DNA of 35,468 bases, taken from assembly GCA_045537905.1 (NCBI GenBank), contig JAZSQJ010000047.1, forward strand, positions 1 through 35,468, written 5' to 3'. Origin of the DNA: SIG636 sp045537905 (GTDB taxonomy: Bacteria; Bacillota; Clostridia; Oscillospirales; CAG-382). Position numbers and translations under genes: made by a program. The notes beneath the pieces were generated by a model that saw only the letters and a program-made list of their open reading frames with translations, searched no databases and was not told the origin of the DNA. Of the stretch, positions 7,885 through 17,361 are shown piece by piece (position 1 is the stretch's first letter; the number at the start of each line of letters is the position of its first letter).

Positions 7885-8763
7885 ATGTCAAACATTGAGG
7901 TAAAGAACGTAAGCGTTGTTTACGGCGCAGGTACTCCCTTTGAGAAGAAGGCGCTGGACAACGTAAGCATAGATTTTGGCAGTAACAGGGTAGTAGGCAT
8001 AATAGGTCATACGGGCAGCGGAAAAAGCACCCTTGCCATGCTGCTTAACGGGCTGGGCAAGCCTACGGAGGGCAAGGTGCTTCTTGGCGGCGAGGATATA
8101 TGGGAAAGGCCCAAGGAGATAAGCAAGGTAAGGTACCGTGTAGGCTTGGTTTTCCAGTACCCGGAGTATCAGCTTTTTGAGGACAGCGTATACAAGGACA
8201 TAGCCTTCGGCCCTAAGAATATGGGGCTGGAGGGTGACAGGCTGGACAGGGCGGTAAGAGACTCTGCCAAGTTTTGCGGTATAGAGGACGCTATACTTGA
8301 AAAGTCTCCCTTTGAGCTGTCGGGTGGACAGAAACGCAGGGTAGCCATAGCGGGCGTTGCGGCAATGGAGCCTGAGGTGCTTGTCCTTGACGAGCCTGCG
8401 GCAGGTCTTGACCCTGCGGGCAGAGAAGAGATAATAGGCGGACTTTTGGAGTACCGCAGACAAAGGGGCAGTACCATGCTTATCATATCCCACAGCATGG
8501 AGGACATTGCCCGTTACTCTGATTATATAGTGGTGCTTGACCACGGCAGGGTTCATATGCAAGGCACCCCTGCGGAGATATTCCGAGATGCGGAAAGGCT
8601 CTTTCAGGCGTCCCTCGACCTGCCACAGGTAACCAAGCTTTTTGTGGAGCTTAAAAAGAGAGGCTTGACCGAGGATACGGACGTTTACACCTGCAAGGAG
8701 GGTGTACGCCGTATAAAGGCGATAATAGAAAAAAGACTGGGTACAGGAGAAGCAAATGCTTAA
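7885..8763 (+). CDS. ecfA2: Energy-coupling factor transporter ATPase A2
   Basis: The partner ATPase of EcfA1 has 292 residues. Walker A is GHTGSGKS (41-48), the Q-loop FQYPEYQLFE (90-99), the signature LSGGQKRR (145-152) and Walker B LVLDEP (166-171). The Q-loop sequence with LFE is typical of the EcfA2 (A') subunit. Its last eight bases overlap ecfT. A1-A2-T is the shared group II module that works with several separately encoded S components. Confidence 0.93.
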   Translation: MSNIEVKNVSVVYGAGTPFEKKALDNVSIDFGSNRVVGIIGHTGSGKSTLAMLLNGLGKPTEGKVLLGGEDIWERPKEISKVRYRVGLVFQYPEYQLFEDSVYKDIAFGPKNMGLEGDRLDRAVRDSAKFCGIEDAILEKSPFELSGGQKRRVAIAGVAAMEPEVLVLDEPAAGLDPAGREEIIGGLLEYRRQRGSTMLIISHSMEDIARYSDYIVVLDHGRVHMQGTPAEIFRDAERLFQASLDLPQVTKLFVELKKRGLTEDTDVYTCKEGVRRIKAIIEKRLGTGEANA

Positions 8764-9571
8764 AGATATTACACTGGGGCAGTTTTTTCCGGGCAGGTCC
8801 CTGCTGCACCGTACAGACGCAAGGTTCAAAATACTTATACTTATAGCTTTTCTTGTTGCGGTAATCGGGGCAAAAAGCCTGTATGCCTTCGTGGCGGTGG
8901 TGGCGGTAACGGCAGCCTTTGTACTGCTGTCCCGTATACCCGTAAAAACCGTTCTCGGCAATTTGAAGCCCCTTATATTTATCCTTGTATTTACGGGTAT
9001 ACTTAATATATTCTTTTACAAGGGCGAAACGCTACTTTTGCAGTGGAAGTTTATCACTATCTACAAGGAGGGGCTTATTTACGCCGCCTTTATGATGGTA
9101 AGGCTTGTGTGCTTGGTTTGCGGCAGCTTCGTTATCCTTACCTACACCACCAGCCCCCTTGATATGACCGACGCTATAGAAAAGCTTCTGTCGCCTCTTA
9201 AGGCGCTCCGCGTTCCCGTGCACGAGTTTGCTATGATGATGACCATAGCCCTCCGTTTTATACCTACCCTGATAGAGGAAACGGATAAGATAATGAGCGC
9301 CCAGAAGGCAAGGGGCGCTGATATGGAGTCGGGCGGTCTGCTTCAAAGGGCAAAGGCGCTCATACCCATACTGATACCGCTGTTTGTGTCAGCCTTCCGC
9401 CGTGCGGACGAGCTGGCAGAGGCTATGGAATGCCGTCTTTATCACGGCGGCAAGGGCAGGACGAGGATGAAGGTTATGAAAAGCCGTTTTAGTGACTGGG
9501 CGTTTTTTACCCTTATGATTGCCTTTTGCGTAGGCGTGTTTTTCATAAACGCCTACGGACTTAGAGTATAA
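8756..9571 (+). CDS. ecfT: Energy-coupling factor transporter transmembrane protein
   Basis: This 271-residue integral membrane scaffold couples the EcfA1A2 ATPases to substrate-binding S components. Hydrophobic segments lie near 26-46, 47-60, 66-86 and 104-125, with another at the C-terminus (about 240-262). The coupling helices carry the ARG motif (QKARGAD, about 181-187) and a second basic/acidic helix with RRADELAEAMECR. It overlaps ecfA2 by eight bases, with AGGAGA five bases before the ATG. No S component lies in the window, so the substrate is unknown. Confidence 0.92.
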   Translation: MLKDITLGQFFPGRSLLHRTDARFKILILIAFLVAVIGAKSLYAFVAVVAVTAAFVLLSRIPVKTVLGNLKPLIFILVFTGILNIFFYKGETLLLQWKFITIYKEGLIYAAFMMVRLVCLVCGSFVILTYTTSPLDMTDAIEKLLSPLKALRVPVHEFAMMMTIALRFIPTLIEETDKIMSAQKARGADMESGGLLQRAKALIPILIPLFVSAFRRADELAEAMECRLYHGGKGRTRMKVMKSRFSDWAFFTLMIAFCVGVFFINAYGLRV

Positions 9572-10341
9572 TGGCAGTATATGCCCTTACCGTTGCCTAC
9601 AAGGGTACGGCGTACAGCGGCTGGCAGGTGCAAAAGAATGCACCCTCCGTCCAAAGCACCCTGCAGGATGCGGTGGAAAGGGTTTTTGGAGAAAGGCTTG
9701 GCGTAACGGGCTGCAGCAGAACGGACAGCGGTGTTCACGCTCTTGCCTACGTATGCCATATAGAAAGCGAAAAAGAGATAAGACCCGATAAGCTTGCTCT
9801 GGCGCTTAATATGCACCTGCCCCTTGATATAAGCGTTATCGACGCCAGAGTGGAGAGGGCAGACTTCCACGCCAGATACAGTGCCCTGGGTAAGGAGTAC
9901 GTGTACCTTATCCGCAACAGCCGTAACCGCAACCCATTTCTTGAGGGCGGTGCGTACCTTTACCCCTTTTATATCGACGAGGTAAAGGCGGCAGAGCTTG
10001 GAAGGGTTTTTGTGGGCAAGCACGATTTCGGTGCCTTTATGTCCGCAGGCAGTAAGATTACGGACACCGTCCGTACCGTTTACTACTTTGACGTAAAGCG
10101 TGAGGGCGAATATATAATCATCACCGTAGGCGCTGACGGATTTCTTTACAATATGGTGCGTATAATGGTCGGTACCCTGCTTAAGGCGTGTAAGGGCAGT
10201 CTTGATATCACTGCGGCTATTAGGGAGCCAAGGCGTGAAAAGGCAGGTCCCACCGCCCCTGCAACGGGCTTGTACCTTAAAAAAGTGTTCTACGGTAAAG
10301 AGGAGCTTTCAGCAAGAATAAAGGAACTTATGCAAAGCTAA
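9571..10341 (+). CDS. truA: tRNA pseudouridine(38-40) synthase
   Basis: TruA isomerises uridines 38-40 in the anticodon stem of many tRNAs. Of 256 residues, the catalytic Asp is D52 in SRTDSGVHA, with the family N-terminus YKGTAYSGWQ and the C-terminal FLYNMVRIMVGTL motif. The ATG shares one base with the ecfT stop (TAATG). The order ecfA1-ecfA2-ecfT-truA is common in Firmicutes. Confidence 0.95.
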   Translation: MAVYALTVAYKGTAYSGWQVQKNAPSVQSTLQDAVERVFGERLGVTGCSRTDSGVHALAYVCHIESEKEIRPDKLALALNMHLPLDISVIDARVERADFHARYSALGKEYVYLIRNSRNRNPFLEGGAYLYPFYIDEVKAAELGRVFVGKHDFGAFMSAGSKITDTVRTVYYFDVKREGEYIIITVGADGFLYNMVRIMVGTLLKACKGSLDITAAIREPRREKAGPTAPATGLYLKKVFYGKEELSARIKELMQS

Positions 10342-10359
10342 AAGGAAAGGAGTGAGAGC

Positions 10360-11610
10360 ATGGGTGCGTTTTCCATATTCAAGGGCAAAAAGAAGGGCAA
10401 AAAGCAGGATGCAGGCGGATACTACCGCCGTCTTAGCTTTACCTTTGCTTTGTTAAAATTTGCCTGTCTTATCCTTGCTCTTGCTACCGTGCTGTACGGC
10501 TTTTCCTTTCGTACAGACGAGATAAATGCGGATAACTTCCGCTATCTTCTCAGCTTTCTGGGAGAGGGCGAGACGGAGACGGAAACCTATAACACCATTT
10601 ACTTTGACAATAACGAAAGCAACCGCTTTGCCCTGGTAAGGGGCGACCTGGCGGTGGTAAGCAACAGCGGTGTGGCGGTTTACAGCCTGGGCGGGCTACG
10701 CCGTTCCGTTGACACGTCCTTTAAGATGGACTCTCCCGAGGTTATGTACAGCGCCAAGTATATGTACGTCTACGATATCGGCGGTACGGAGCTTGTTATA
10801 AAAAGCACCCTGGAGACTATGGAGACCAAAAAGTACGACTTTCCTCTGAGGGGGGCGGCTGCTACAAGCAACGGAATTTTTGCAGTAATAAGTGAGAAAA
10901 AAACCAGTAGAAGCACTGTTTTTGTATATGACGACAGCTTCCGTGAGATATACAACTGCTCCTACGGCAGTCTGTATACTTTGTCCGTGGACCTGGACAG
11001 TGAGGGCAAGCGCCTTGCCACCGCCTCCGTAGAGTCCGTGGGGGGCGAGTTCGTTACCAGCCTTTATATGTATTCCCTTGACAGTAAGGAGCCAAAGATT
11101 CAGCAGACCGTTAAGGGTGAGTACCCCTACCGCGTTGCCTTTGGTAAGGACGGCGAGATATTGTTGCTTACCGACAAGGCCTGCCGTTTTTACAACAGCA
11201 AGGGTGAGCAGAGTGCAGTTTTGGAGTTCGGTACGGAGGGCATCAGCAGGTACGGCATCGGAGAGAGCTACTTTTTAAGGCAGTACCCCCTGTCTGCTTT
11301 GTCTGCCGCCACCAGGCTGGAGGTGTACGGCATAGCCGACGGCAAGCTTGTTTTCAGCCGTGACTTTGACGGAGGACTGAGGCTGGCAGAGGTAGAGGGC
11401 AACTACCTGTTTACCGCCGCAGGCGAGGAGCTTTCCGTTATCAGTCTGGAAAACGGAGAGGAAAGAACTCTTTCTACAGAGGGCGAGGTCCTTGCGCTTT
11501 TGCCTGTAGAGGAGGGCAAGACCCTTACTCTTACCGAGGGTACGGGCAACGTATTGAATTATAAGGAATTGTTTGAAACGAAAGGAGAAACGTCTGAATG
11601 GGAGCAATAA
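10360..11610 (+). CDS. DUF5711-family membrane-anchored beta-propeller protein
   Basis: The 416-residue protein starts with a Lys-rich cytoplasmic head (about 9-16) and a single membrane segment near 29-48. A long extracytoplasmic region follows whose repeating short beta strands (YSLGG, VYDIGG, VYDDS, MYSLDS, FYNSKG, VYGIADG) suggest a beta-propeller. This matches the DUF5711 family of Clostridia, whose biochemical role is not known to me. AAAGGAG lies seven bases before the ATG. It overlaps cvpA by 13 bases, so the two membrane proteins are probably made together. Confidence 0.75.
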   Translation: MGAFSIFKGKKKGKKQDAGGYYRRLSFTFALLKFACLILALATVLYGFSFRTDEINADNFRYLLSFLGEGETETETYNTIYFDNNESNRFALVRGDLAVVSNSGVAVYSLGGLRRSVDTSFKMDSPEVMYSAKYMYVYDIGGTELVIKSTLETMETKKYDFPLRGAAATSNGIFAVISEKKTSRSTVFVYDDSFREIYNCSYGSLYTLSVDLDSEGKRLATASVESVGGEFVTSLYMYSLDSKEPKIQQTVKGEYPYRVAFGKDGEILLLTDKACRFYNSKGEQSAVLEFGTEGISRYGIGESYFLRQYPLSALSAATRLEVYGIADGKLVFSRDFDGGLRLAEVEGNYLFTAAGEELSVISLENGEERTLSTEGEVLALLPVEEGKTLTLTEGTGNVLNYKELFETKGETSEWEQ

Positions 11611-12317
11611 TTGATATAATTATCGTGGCGATAATCGCTTATACTATAGTGATGGCAGTAAAGAGGGGCTTTGTAAAGACCGTGGTAGGCGCCCTTGGCT
11701 TCTTTATAGCTATAGCCATAGCTTTGATGTTCTTTTCGCCTCTTGCCGACTTTCTGGCAGAAAGCGGCTTCGGTACCAGCATCAGCCGTTACGTAGACAG
11801 GATTATTGACGAGAACATTGACGAGGACAACTACCTTGGCGTATTTGAGGCTGAGGGTGGCGAGGAAAGCGTTCTGCTTAAGATATGCAAAAGCTTTGGC
11901 GCAGAGGACAGCTACGAGGAGATGAAGGGCAGCTACGGCGAGTGGAGAGACGCAGGCATCCAAAGCGCCCGTAACTACTTAAAAAGCTCTATCAAGGAGC
12001 CTGCGGTAAATCTGTGCTGCGGCGTCCTTGCTTTTCTGATTTTGTTCCTTGTGGCAAGGATACTGCTTAAGATAGCAGAGATAGTTGTGGGCAAGATAGT
12101 AGACCTGCCCGTGCTGAGGCAGGCAAACCAGCTCCTTGGCGGGGTAGCAGGCGTAATACTGGCGGTAGTGCGTGTATACGTTGCCTGTCTGGTTATCAAG
12201 TGGATCATACCCGTTGCAGGCAGCTTCGGTTGGGAGTGGGCAATAAACGCCAACGTGTACGACTCCTATCTGTTTACCCTGTTCGAGGGTGCAAACTTTC
12301 TGTCCTATCTCATATAA
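11598..12317 (+). CDS. CvpA-family membrane protein
   Basis: The 239-residue protein has hydrophobic segments near 3-24, 28-48, 136-160 and 183-206, and the CvpA pattern of an N-terminal MGAIIDIIIV helix followed by a KRGFVKTV turn. CvpA proteins of Enterobacteria are linked to colicin V export and stress tolerance; the role in Firmicutes is unclear. An acidic loop (about 65-130) separates the two membrane pairs and is larger than in E. coli CvpA. The Shine-Dalgarno AAAGGAG lies inside the end of the preceding gene. Confidence 0.82.
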   Translation: MGAIIDIIIVAIIAYTIVMAVKRGFVKTVVGALGFFIAIAIALMFFSPLADFLAESGFGTSISRYVDRIIDENIDEDNYLGVFEAEGGEESVLLKICKSFGAEDSYEEMKGSYGEWRDAGIQSARNYLKSSIKEPAVNLCCGVLAFLILFLVARILLKIAEIVVGKIVDLPVLRQANQLLGGVAGVILAVVRVYVACLVIKWIIPVAGSFGWEWAINANVYDSYLFTLFEGANFLSYLI

Positions 12318-12359
12318 AATAACAAACGGAGGAAACCGCCGCAGGGCGTTGATTAAATA

Positions 12360-14630
12360 ATGGCAAAAATGTGTTCCCGTTGCAAGCAGCGTGTTGCAAT
12401 AGTATTTGTAACAAGAGTTGAGGGCGACAAAACTATAAACGAGGGTCTTTGCCTTAAATGTGCAAGAGAGCTGGGTGTAAAGCCTGTAAACGACATTATA
12501 TCCAGTATGGGCATCGACGAGGAAGAGCTTGACAATATGATGGAGGAGATGGCAGGTCTCATCCCCGGCGACGAGGGTGACGGCGGCGAGGAGGGGCGTG
12601 CTCCTGCGGTAAACTTCGACTCCCTGCTTCAAGGCTTCGGTCAGGGGCCCAGGGCAAGCTCTCATAACGAAAAGAAGGCGGAGGGCAAGGAGCCTAAGCC
12701 TGATAAGGAGCGTAAGCATCTTAACCAGTTCTGCCAGAACCTTACCAAAAAGGCGGCAGAGGGTAAAATAGACAATATCGTCGGCAGAGAGACGGAGCTG
12801 CTTCGCGTTATGCAGATACTCTGCCGCAGACAAAAAAACAACCCCTGTCTTATCGGTGAGCCGGGCGTAGGTAAAACCGCCGTGGCAGAGGCGCTTGCCT
12901 CCCGCATAGTAAGCGGCAACGTGCCCTACAAGCTCCGTGATAAGGAGGTTTACCTTGTGGATATGACCGCTATGGTTGCAGGCACCCAGTTCAGGGGTCA
13001 GTTTGAAAACCGTATGAAGGGTCTTATAGACGAGGTTAAAAAGCTGGGCAACATTATCCTTGTTATAGACGAGGTTCATTCTATAGTTGCGGCAGGCGAC
13101 GCAGAGGGCGGTATGAACGCCGCCAATATTTTGAAGCCCGCTTTGTCCCGCGGGGAGATACAGGTTATAGGCGCCACCACCCTTTCCGAGTACCGCAAGT
13201 ATATCGAAAAGGACAGCGCTCTGGAACGCCGTTTCCAGCCTGTAACTATAAACGAGCCCAGCATAGAGGATACGGTGGATATCCTTAAGGGCATCAAAAA
13301 GTATTACGAGGACTACCACGGCATAGGTATAGACGACAGTCTTATCAGGCGTATGGTTATAATGTCCGAGCGTTATATTACCGACCGCTACCTGCCCGAC
13401 AAGGCAATAGACCTTATGGACGAGGCGGCAAGCCGTCTGGCAATGGAGTCTCCCATAGTAGGGGAGATAGCGGCGCTGGATAAGGAGCTGGAGCAGATAG
13501 CCGCACGAATTACAGAGGCAGAGAACGAGGGCGAGGGCACCGACGAGGAGCATTTCCGTCTGATAGCAGACCTGCGTACCGAGCAAGCAAGACTGCAGGA
13601 CAAGTTCAAAAAGCTGTCCAAAAAGCGTGACAAGCTACGCCTTACCGATAACGATATAGCAAAGGTAATCGAGGTTTGGACGGGTGTACCTGCCAGCAGT
13701 ATTACCGAAAACGAGTTTGCAAAAATTGACCGTTTGGAGTCCGAGCTTAAAAAGCGTATCATAGGACAGGACGAGGCGATAGCAAAGGTGGCAAAGGCTA
13801 TCAAGAGAAGCAGGGCAGGGGTTTCCTACAAGAAAAAGCCCGTTTCCTTTATCTTTGCAGGCAGCACGGGCGTAGGTAAGACCGAGCTGGTTAAGGTGCT
13901 GGCAAGCTATTTGTTTGACAGTCCCGAGTCTCTTATACGCCTTGATATGTCCGAGTTTATGGAAAAGCATTCCGTAAGCCGTATCGTTGGCTCCCCTCCC
14001 GGCTACGTGGGCTATGACGATGCAGGTCAGCTTACGGAAAAGATACGCCGTAAGCCTTACAGCGTTGTGCTGTTTGACGAGATAGAAAAGGCCCATCCCG
14101 ACGTGATGAACATTCTGCTTCAGATACTTGACGATGGCAGAATAACCGACTCCCACGGGAAAGAGGTTAACTTTGAAAGCACGGTTATCATTATGACCAC
14201 CAACGCAGGCAGTACCAACACCGCACCTACTGCAGGCTTCAATACCGACGCCAAGGGCAACGACGAAAACCGCACTATGCGTGCTCTGGAGCGTTTCCTT
14301 CGTCCCGAGTTTATTAACCGTGTGGACGAGATAGTGGTATTCAACCGCCTTGGCAGAGAGAATATCGAGCTTATTTGCGGTATAATGCTCTCCGACCTTA
14401 AGAAGGTGCTGGAGGAAAAGAACATCAGTATGGTCTGGGACGAGCTTGCGGTAAAGGCTCTTTGCGACAAGGGCTATTCCGACAAATACGGCGCCCGTAA
14501 CCTGCGTCGTGTGATACAGACAGAGGTAGAGGATTCCCTTGCCTCCGCTATTATCGAAAACTATAAGGCTCCTATATCTGCGGTAAGTCTCACCGCAGAG
14601 GAGGGGAAGATTAAGGTAAGCTGTATATAA
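12360..14630 (+). CDS. ClpE-like ATP-dependent Clp protease ATP-binding subunit with N-terminal zinc finger
   Basis: This 756-residue AAA+ unfoldase has a Cys4 zinc finger (C5, C8, C31, C34) in place of the usual double Clp_N repeat, the arrangement seen in ClpE. AAA domain 1 has Walker A GEPGVGKT (166-173) and Walker B LVIDEVH (234-240). A coiled-coil linker spans about 373-426. AAA domain 2 has Walker A GSTGVGKT (501-508) and Walker B LFDEIEKAH (571-579). An AGF tripeptide in the loop after TTNAG may be the ClpP-docking motif, normally [ILV]GF. No clpP, mcsA/mcsB or ctsR is nearby. The first in-frame ATG has no close Shine-Dalgarno: GGAGG is 27 bases upstream (12328-12332), with a small CGCC/GGCG hairpin between. 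Confidence 0.85.
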   Translation: MAKMCSRCKQRVAIVFVTRVEGDKTINEGLCLKCARELGVKPVNDIISSMGIDEEELDNMMEEMAGLIPGDEGDGGEEGRAPAVNFDSLLQGFGQGPRASSHNEKKAEGKEPKPDKERKHLNQFCQNLTKKAAEGKIDNIVGRETELLRVMQILCRRQKNNPCLIGEPGVGKTAVAEALASRIVSGNVPYKLRDKEVYLVDMTAMVAGTQFRGQFENRMKGLIDEVKKLGNIILVIDEVHSIVAAGDAEGGMNAANILKPALSRGEIQVIGATTLSEYRKYIEKDSALERRFQPVTINEPSIEDTVDILKGIKKYYEDYHGIGIDDSLIRRMVIMSERYITDRYLPDKAIDLMDEAASRLAMESPIVGEIAALDKELEQIAARITEAENEGEGTDEEHFRLIADLRTEQARLQDKFKKLSKKRDKLRLTDNDIAKVIEVWTGVPASSITENEFAKIDRLESELKKRIIGQDEAIAKVAKAIKRSRAGVSYKKKPVSFIFAGSTGVGKTELVKVLASYLFDSPESLIRLDMSEFMEKHSVSRIVGSPPGYVGYDDAGQLTEKIRRKPYSVVLFDEIEKAHPDVMNILLQILDDGRITDSHGKEVNFESTVIIMTTNAGSTNTAPTAGFNTDAKGNDENRTMRALERFLRPEFINRVDEIVVFNRLGRENIELICGIMLSDLKKVLEEKNISMVWDELAVKALCDKGYSDKYGARNLRRVIQTEVEDSLASAIIENYKAPISAVSLTAEEGKIKVSCI

Positions 14631-14652
14631 ACAGCGATAGGAAAGCTGCGGA

Positions 14653-17361
14653 ATGAAAAAAGATATTACCAGGCAGGAAGTTGAAATAGTAAATACAGGC
14701 ACAGGCTATTCCGCAGAGGACGGGGAGTTTAGTCCTGCCGAGATGGAAGCCTTTGAGGTGGCGGCGTATTTCGGCACCGATATGGAAAAGGGTCTTACCA
14801 AGCAACAGGCACGGCGTATCCGTATGGAAAAGGGCTTTAACGTCCTGCAGGGGGAGTTTGATACAAGCCTTTTCGGTGCCGTTAAAAAACAGCTCAGCGG
14901 CGTGTGTATGCCTCTTATGATAGTAAGCCTCTTGACCTGCGCCGTGTTCTATCCCGAAAACGAGCTGTACGTGCCCCTTGCGGCTGTCCTTGCGGGGGTT
15001 ATGCTCGTCAGTGCCGCCCTTCACCGGTATTTTGCCTCTCTGCTTAACAAAGCCCAGAGAGAAAGGGCAATGCGCACCACCGTTTTGCGTAACGGCAAGC
15101 TTATATCCATAAGCAATACCTCTCTGGTGGCAGGCGATATTATCGAGCTGGAAACAGGAAGCATAGTTCCTGCTGACGCCCGTGTTGCGGAAGCAAACAA
15201 CCTAAAGGTGCTGGAAACTCCCGTTACGGGGGTGAAGGAATCTACCCATAAGGACCCGGAGTATATTGCCGAGAGCGAGGGCAGAGGCAGCTACAATATG
15301 GTCTATGCAGGCACCGTCGTTACCTCGGGCAGATGCAGGGCAATAATCTGCCGTACGGGGTCAGAGTGCTTTTTGTACCGCAAGCAAAAAAGTGCAGAAA
15401 AGCAGCTACCCCTTACGTATAAGCGTGCCATCAGACTAAGCGGCATTTTTACCCTGGCTTTGTCTGCCGTAAGCCTGCTTCTCGTAGTAGGCGGTCTGCT
15501 CCTGGGCAGACCCTTGGTGGAGGCGTATATGCTTTCAGCCTCTGCCGTTACGTGCTGTATGCACAGCGTTGGCGCCACCCTTGCCTTTGGCGGCTTTGTG
15601 TCAGGGGTAAGGCGTATGTACAAAAGCGGCGCGGTGCTTCGCAGACTGTCCGCAGTGGATAGCCTTTGCGTAACCGACAGCCTTATGTGCGATATGGACG
15701 TTGCCTTTCCTATGAGCGAGCTGAGGCCTAAAAAGGTCTACATAAACAAGGACTACTACAGCGTTACTCCCGAAAACAGGGAGGATATCCGCAAGGTGCT
15801 GACCTACGCTCTCCTTTGCTCGGATTTGCACCGCAGCAATATCCCCGGTGAGCTTAGCGAGGGCTTTGTGGGTATGCCTGCCGACGTGTCCCTGGCAAGG
15901 GAATGCGACCGTATAGGCATTGATATCGACGCCTTTTCCAAGGAGTATTTCCGCATAGAGGCGGAATACGGCAAAAACGGCGAGATAAAGCAAGCCTTAT
16001 ATCTGCATAACGATTCTAATTTGCTTATCCTCCGAGGCAAGCCCGAGGAGATACTGCCCCTTTGTGCAGGCTATGCGGGTAAGGACACCAACAACCGCTT
16101 TGACGACTTTTCCATCCGCCGTATGCAGCAGGCGGCTAAGGAGATGGGGGACGCCTCCCAGCACGTTATAGCCGTTGCCTCCGCCGTGTGCGACTGTGAC
16201 AGCCTACGCAGCTCTGCGGTTGCCTACCGACGGCTGGTGCTGAACGGCTTTATAGGGCTTTATACCTCTCTTAAGCTGGACTCTGCCAGTGCGGTGTACA
16301 AGTGTGCCGCAGGGGGTATCGAGACGGTTATGCTCTCGGACGACGCCTACGTTACCGCCGTAAATACAGCCAAAAACGCAGGCGTTATCAAAAGCGAAAA
16401 ACAGGTTATGGCGGCAGAACAGCTCAAATTTGCCGACCGTGGACTTTATATAGCGGATAGCGAAAGCTACAAGCTGTACCTTCACCTCAGTGACGAGGAG
16501 TGGTTGGACGTGCTCCGTATCCGCAAGGATATGGGCAAAACCCTTGCCATAACGGCAGAGACCACCGACCGCATCCCTATGATGCACGAGGCGGACGTGA
16601 CCTTCGTACCCGTTTCCACTGCGGTGGAGTCGGTTAAGCACGCGGGCGACGTTCTGCTGTTCAAAAACGGGCTTAAAACGGTGGAGACCGTTATAAGAGC
16701 CTCCAAGATGATTTATAAACGCATCGTGGGCGTTACCCGCCAGCTGGCTATATCAGCCTCGGCAATGCTGGTCTTTGCGCTGGTGTCGGTGCTTTTCGGT
16801 ATGGAAAGCCCCCTCAGATTGCAGGATGCCGTTGTGGGCGGTGCCGTTATAAACCTGGTGTTTGCTATGTCGGCGGCGTTTACTCCCGACCACAGGGCCT
16901 TGCTTCAGGACAAGCTGGACTATACAAGCTCCACCCAGGGCATACCCTTTGCGGTGCTTTACGGTATTTCGGGCGGCGGCTGTCTGGTAGGCGTAAGCGC
17001 TCTTTTGAGGCGTCTCGGCGGCGGCCCCTTAAGCAACAGCGCAGTGCTTCTTTGCTCCTTTGCTATCTTTTTGTTCCTTGGGCTTTTGTTCGGCGCAGAG
17101 CAAAACCATTTCTTCCGCTCCAGTGCCTTCAAAAGCTATACGGTACCCCTGGGTGCAGGCGTAGTGACGGTGATAATTGCCGCCCTGCTCCTCGTTCCCG
17201 ACCTCAAAACCTCCTTAGGCTATGCCCTTCCCGGGTATAAGCAATGGCTGATAGGCGTTCTGTTGCCCATAGCTCTCTTTGCTCTGTTCCAGGGCGGACT
17301 TATTATCAAAGAGCTTTGGCAAGAACTATATATTAAAAACAAGAAAGGAAACAGACTATGA
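14653..17361 (+). CDS. Catalytically inactive P-type (P2-like) cation ATPase homologue, a pseudo-transporter
   Basis: The intact 902-residue frame has the P2-ATPase layout: an N-terminal cation-ATPase region, actuator domain, about ten membrane segments (82-98, 104-122, 262-286, 290-315 and six between 697 and 887) and P and N domains. Structural signatures persist (VPADAR at 172-177; AVLRRLSAVDSL before the phosphorylation site; GKPEEIL at 462-468). Every catalytic signature is altered. TGES is TGVK (192-195) and PEGLP is HSVGA (304-308). DKTGT is DMDVA (D347). DPPR is TSLK (538-541), TGD is SDD (562-564) and GDGVND is AETTDR (635-640). Phosphorylation and ion pumping are therefore very unlikely. 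No frameshift or stop is present, so it appears maintained, perhaps as a sensor or regulator. It lies 22 bases after the ClpE-like gene and overlaps the DUF1858 gene by ATGA. Confidence 0.85.
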   Translation: MKKDITRQEVEIVNTGTGYSAEDGEFSPAEMEAFEVAAYFGTDMEKGLTKQQARRIRMEKGFNVLQGEFDTSLFGAVKKQLSGVCMPLMIVSLLTCAVFYPENELYVPLAAVLAGVMLVSAALHRYFASLLNKAQRERAMRTTVLRNGKLISISNTSLVAGDIIELETGSIVPADARVAEANNLKVLETPVTGVKESTHKDPEYIAESEGRGSYNMVYAGTVVTSGRCRAIICRTGSECFLYRKQKSAEKQLPLTYKRAIRLSGIFTLALSAVSLLLVVGGLLLGRPLVEAYMLSASAVTCCMHSVGATLAFGGFVSGVRRMYKSGAVLRRLSAVDSLCVTDSLMCDMDVAFPMSELRPKKVYINKDYYSVTPENREDIRKVLTYALLCSDLHRSNIPGELSEGFVGMPADVSLARECDRIGIDIDAFSKEYFRIEAEYGKNGEIKQALYLHNDSNLLILRGKPEEILPLCAGYAGKDTNNRFDDFSIRRMQQAAKEMGDASQHVIAVASAVCDCDSLRSSAVAYRRLVLNGFIGLYTSLKLDSASAVYKCAAGGIETVMLSDDAYVTAVNTAKNAGVIKSEKQVMAAEQLKFADRGLYIADSESYKLYLHLSDEEWLDVLRIRKDMGKTLAITAETTDRIPMMHEADVTFVPVSTAVESVKHAGDVLLFKNGLKTVETVIRASKMIYKRIVGVTRQLAISASAMLVFALVSVLFGMESPLRLQDAVVGGAVINLVFAMSAAFTPDHRALLQDKLDYTSSTQGIPFAVLYGISGGGCLVGVSALLRRLGGGPLSNSAVLLCSFAIFLFLGLLFGAEQNHFFRSSAFKSYTVPLGAGVVTVIIAALLLVPDLKTSLGYALPGYKQWLIGVLLPIALFALFQGGLIIKELWQELYIKNKKGNRL

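Noticed and set aside
11979..13586. 535-codon minus-strand frame under cvpA and the ClpE-like gene
   Set aside because: It spans two real genes in antisense, shows no domain, and crosses the intergenic gap; shadow frame.
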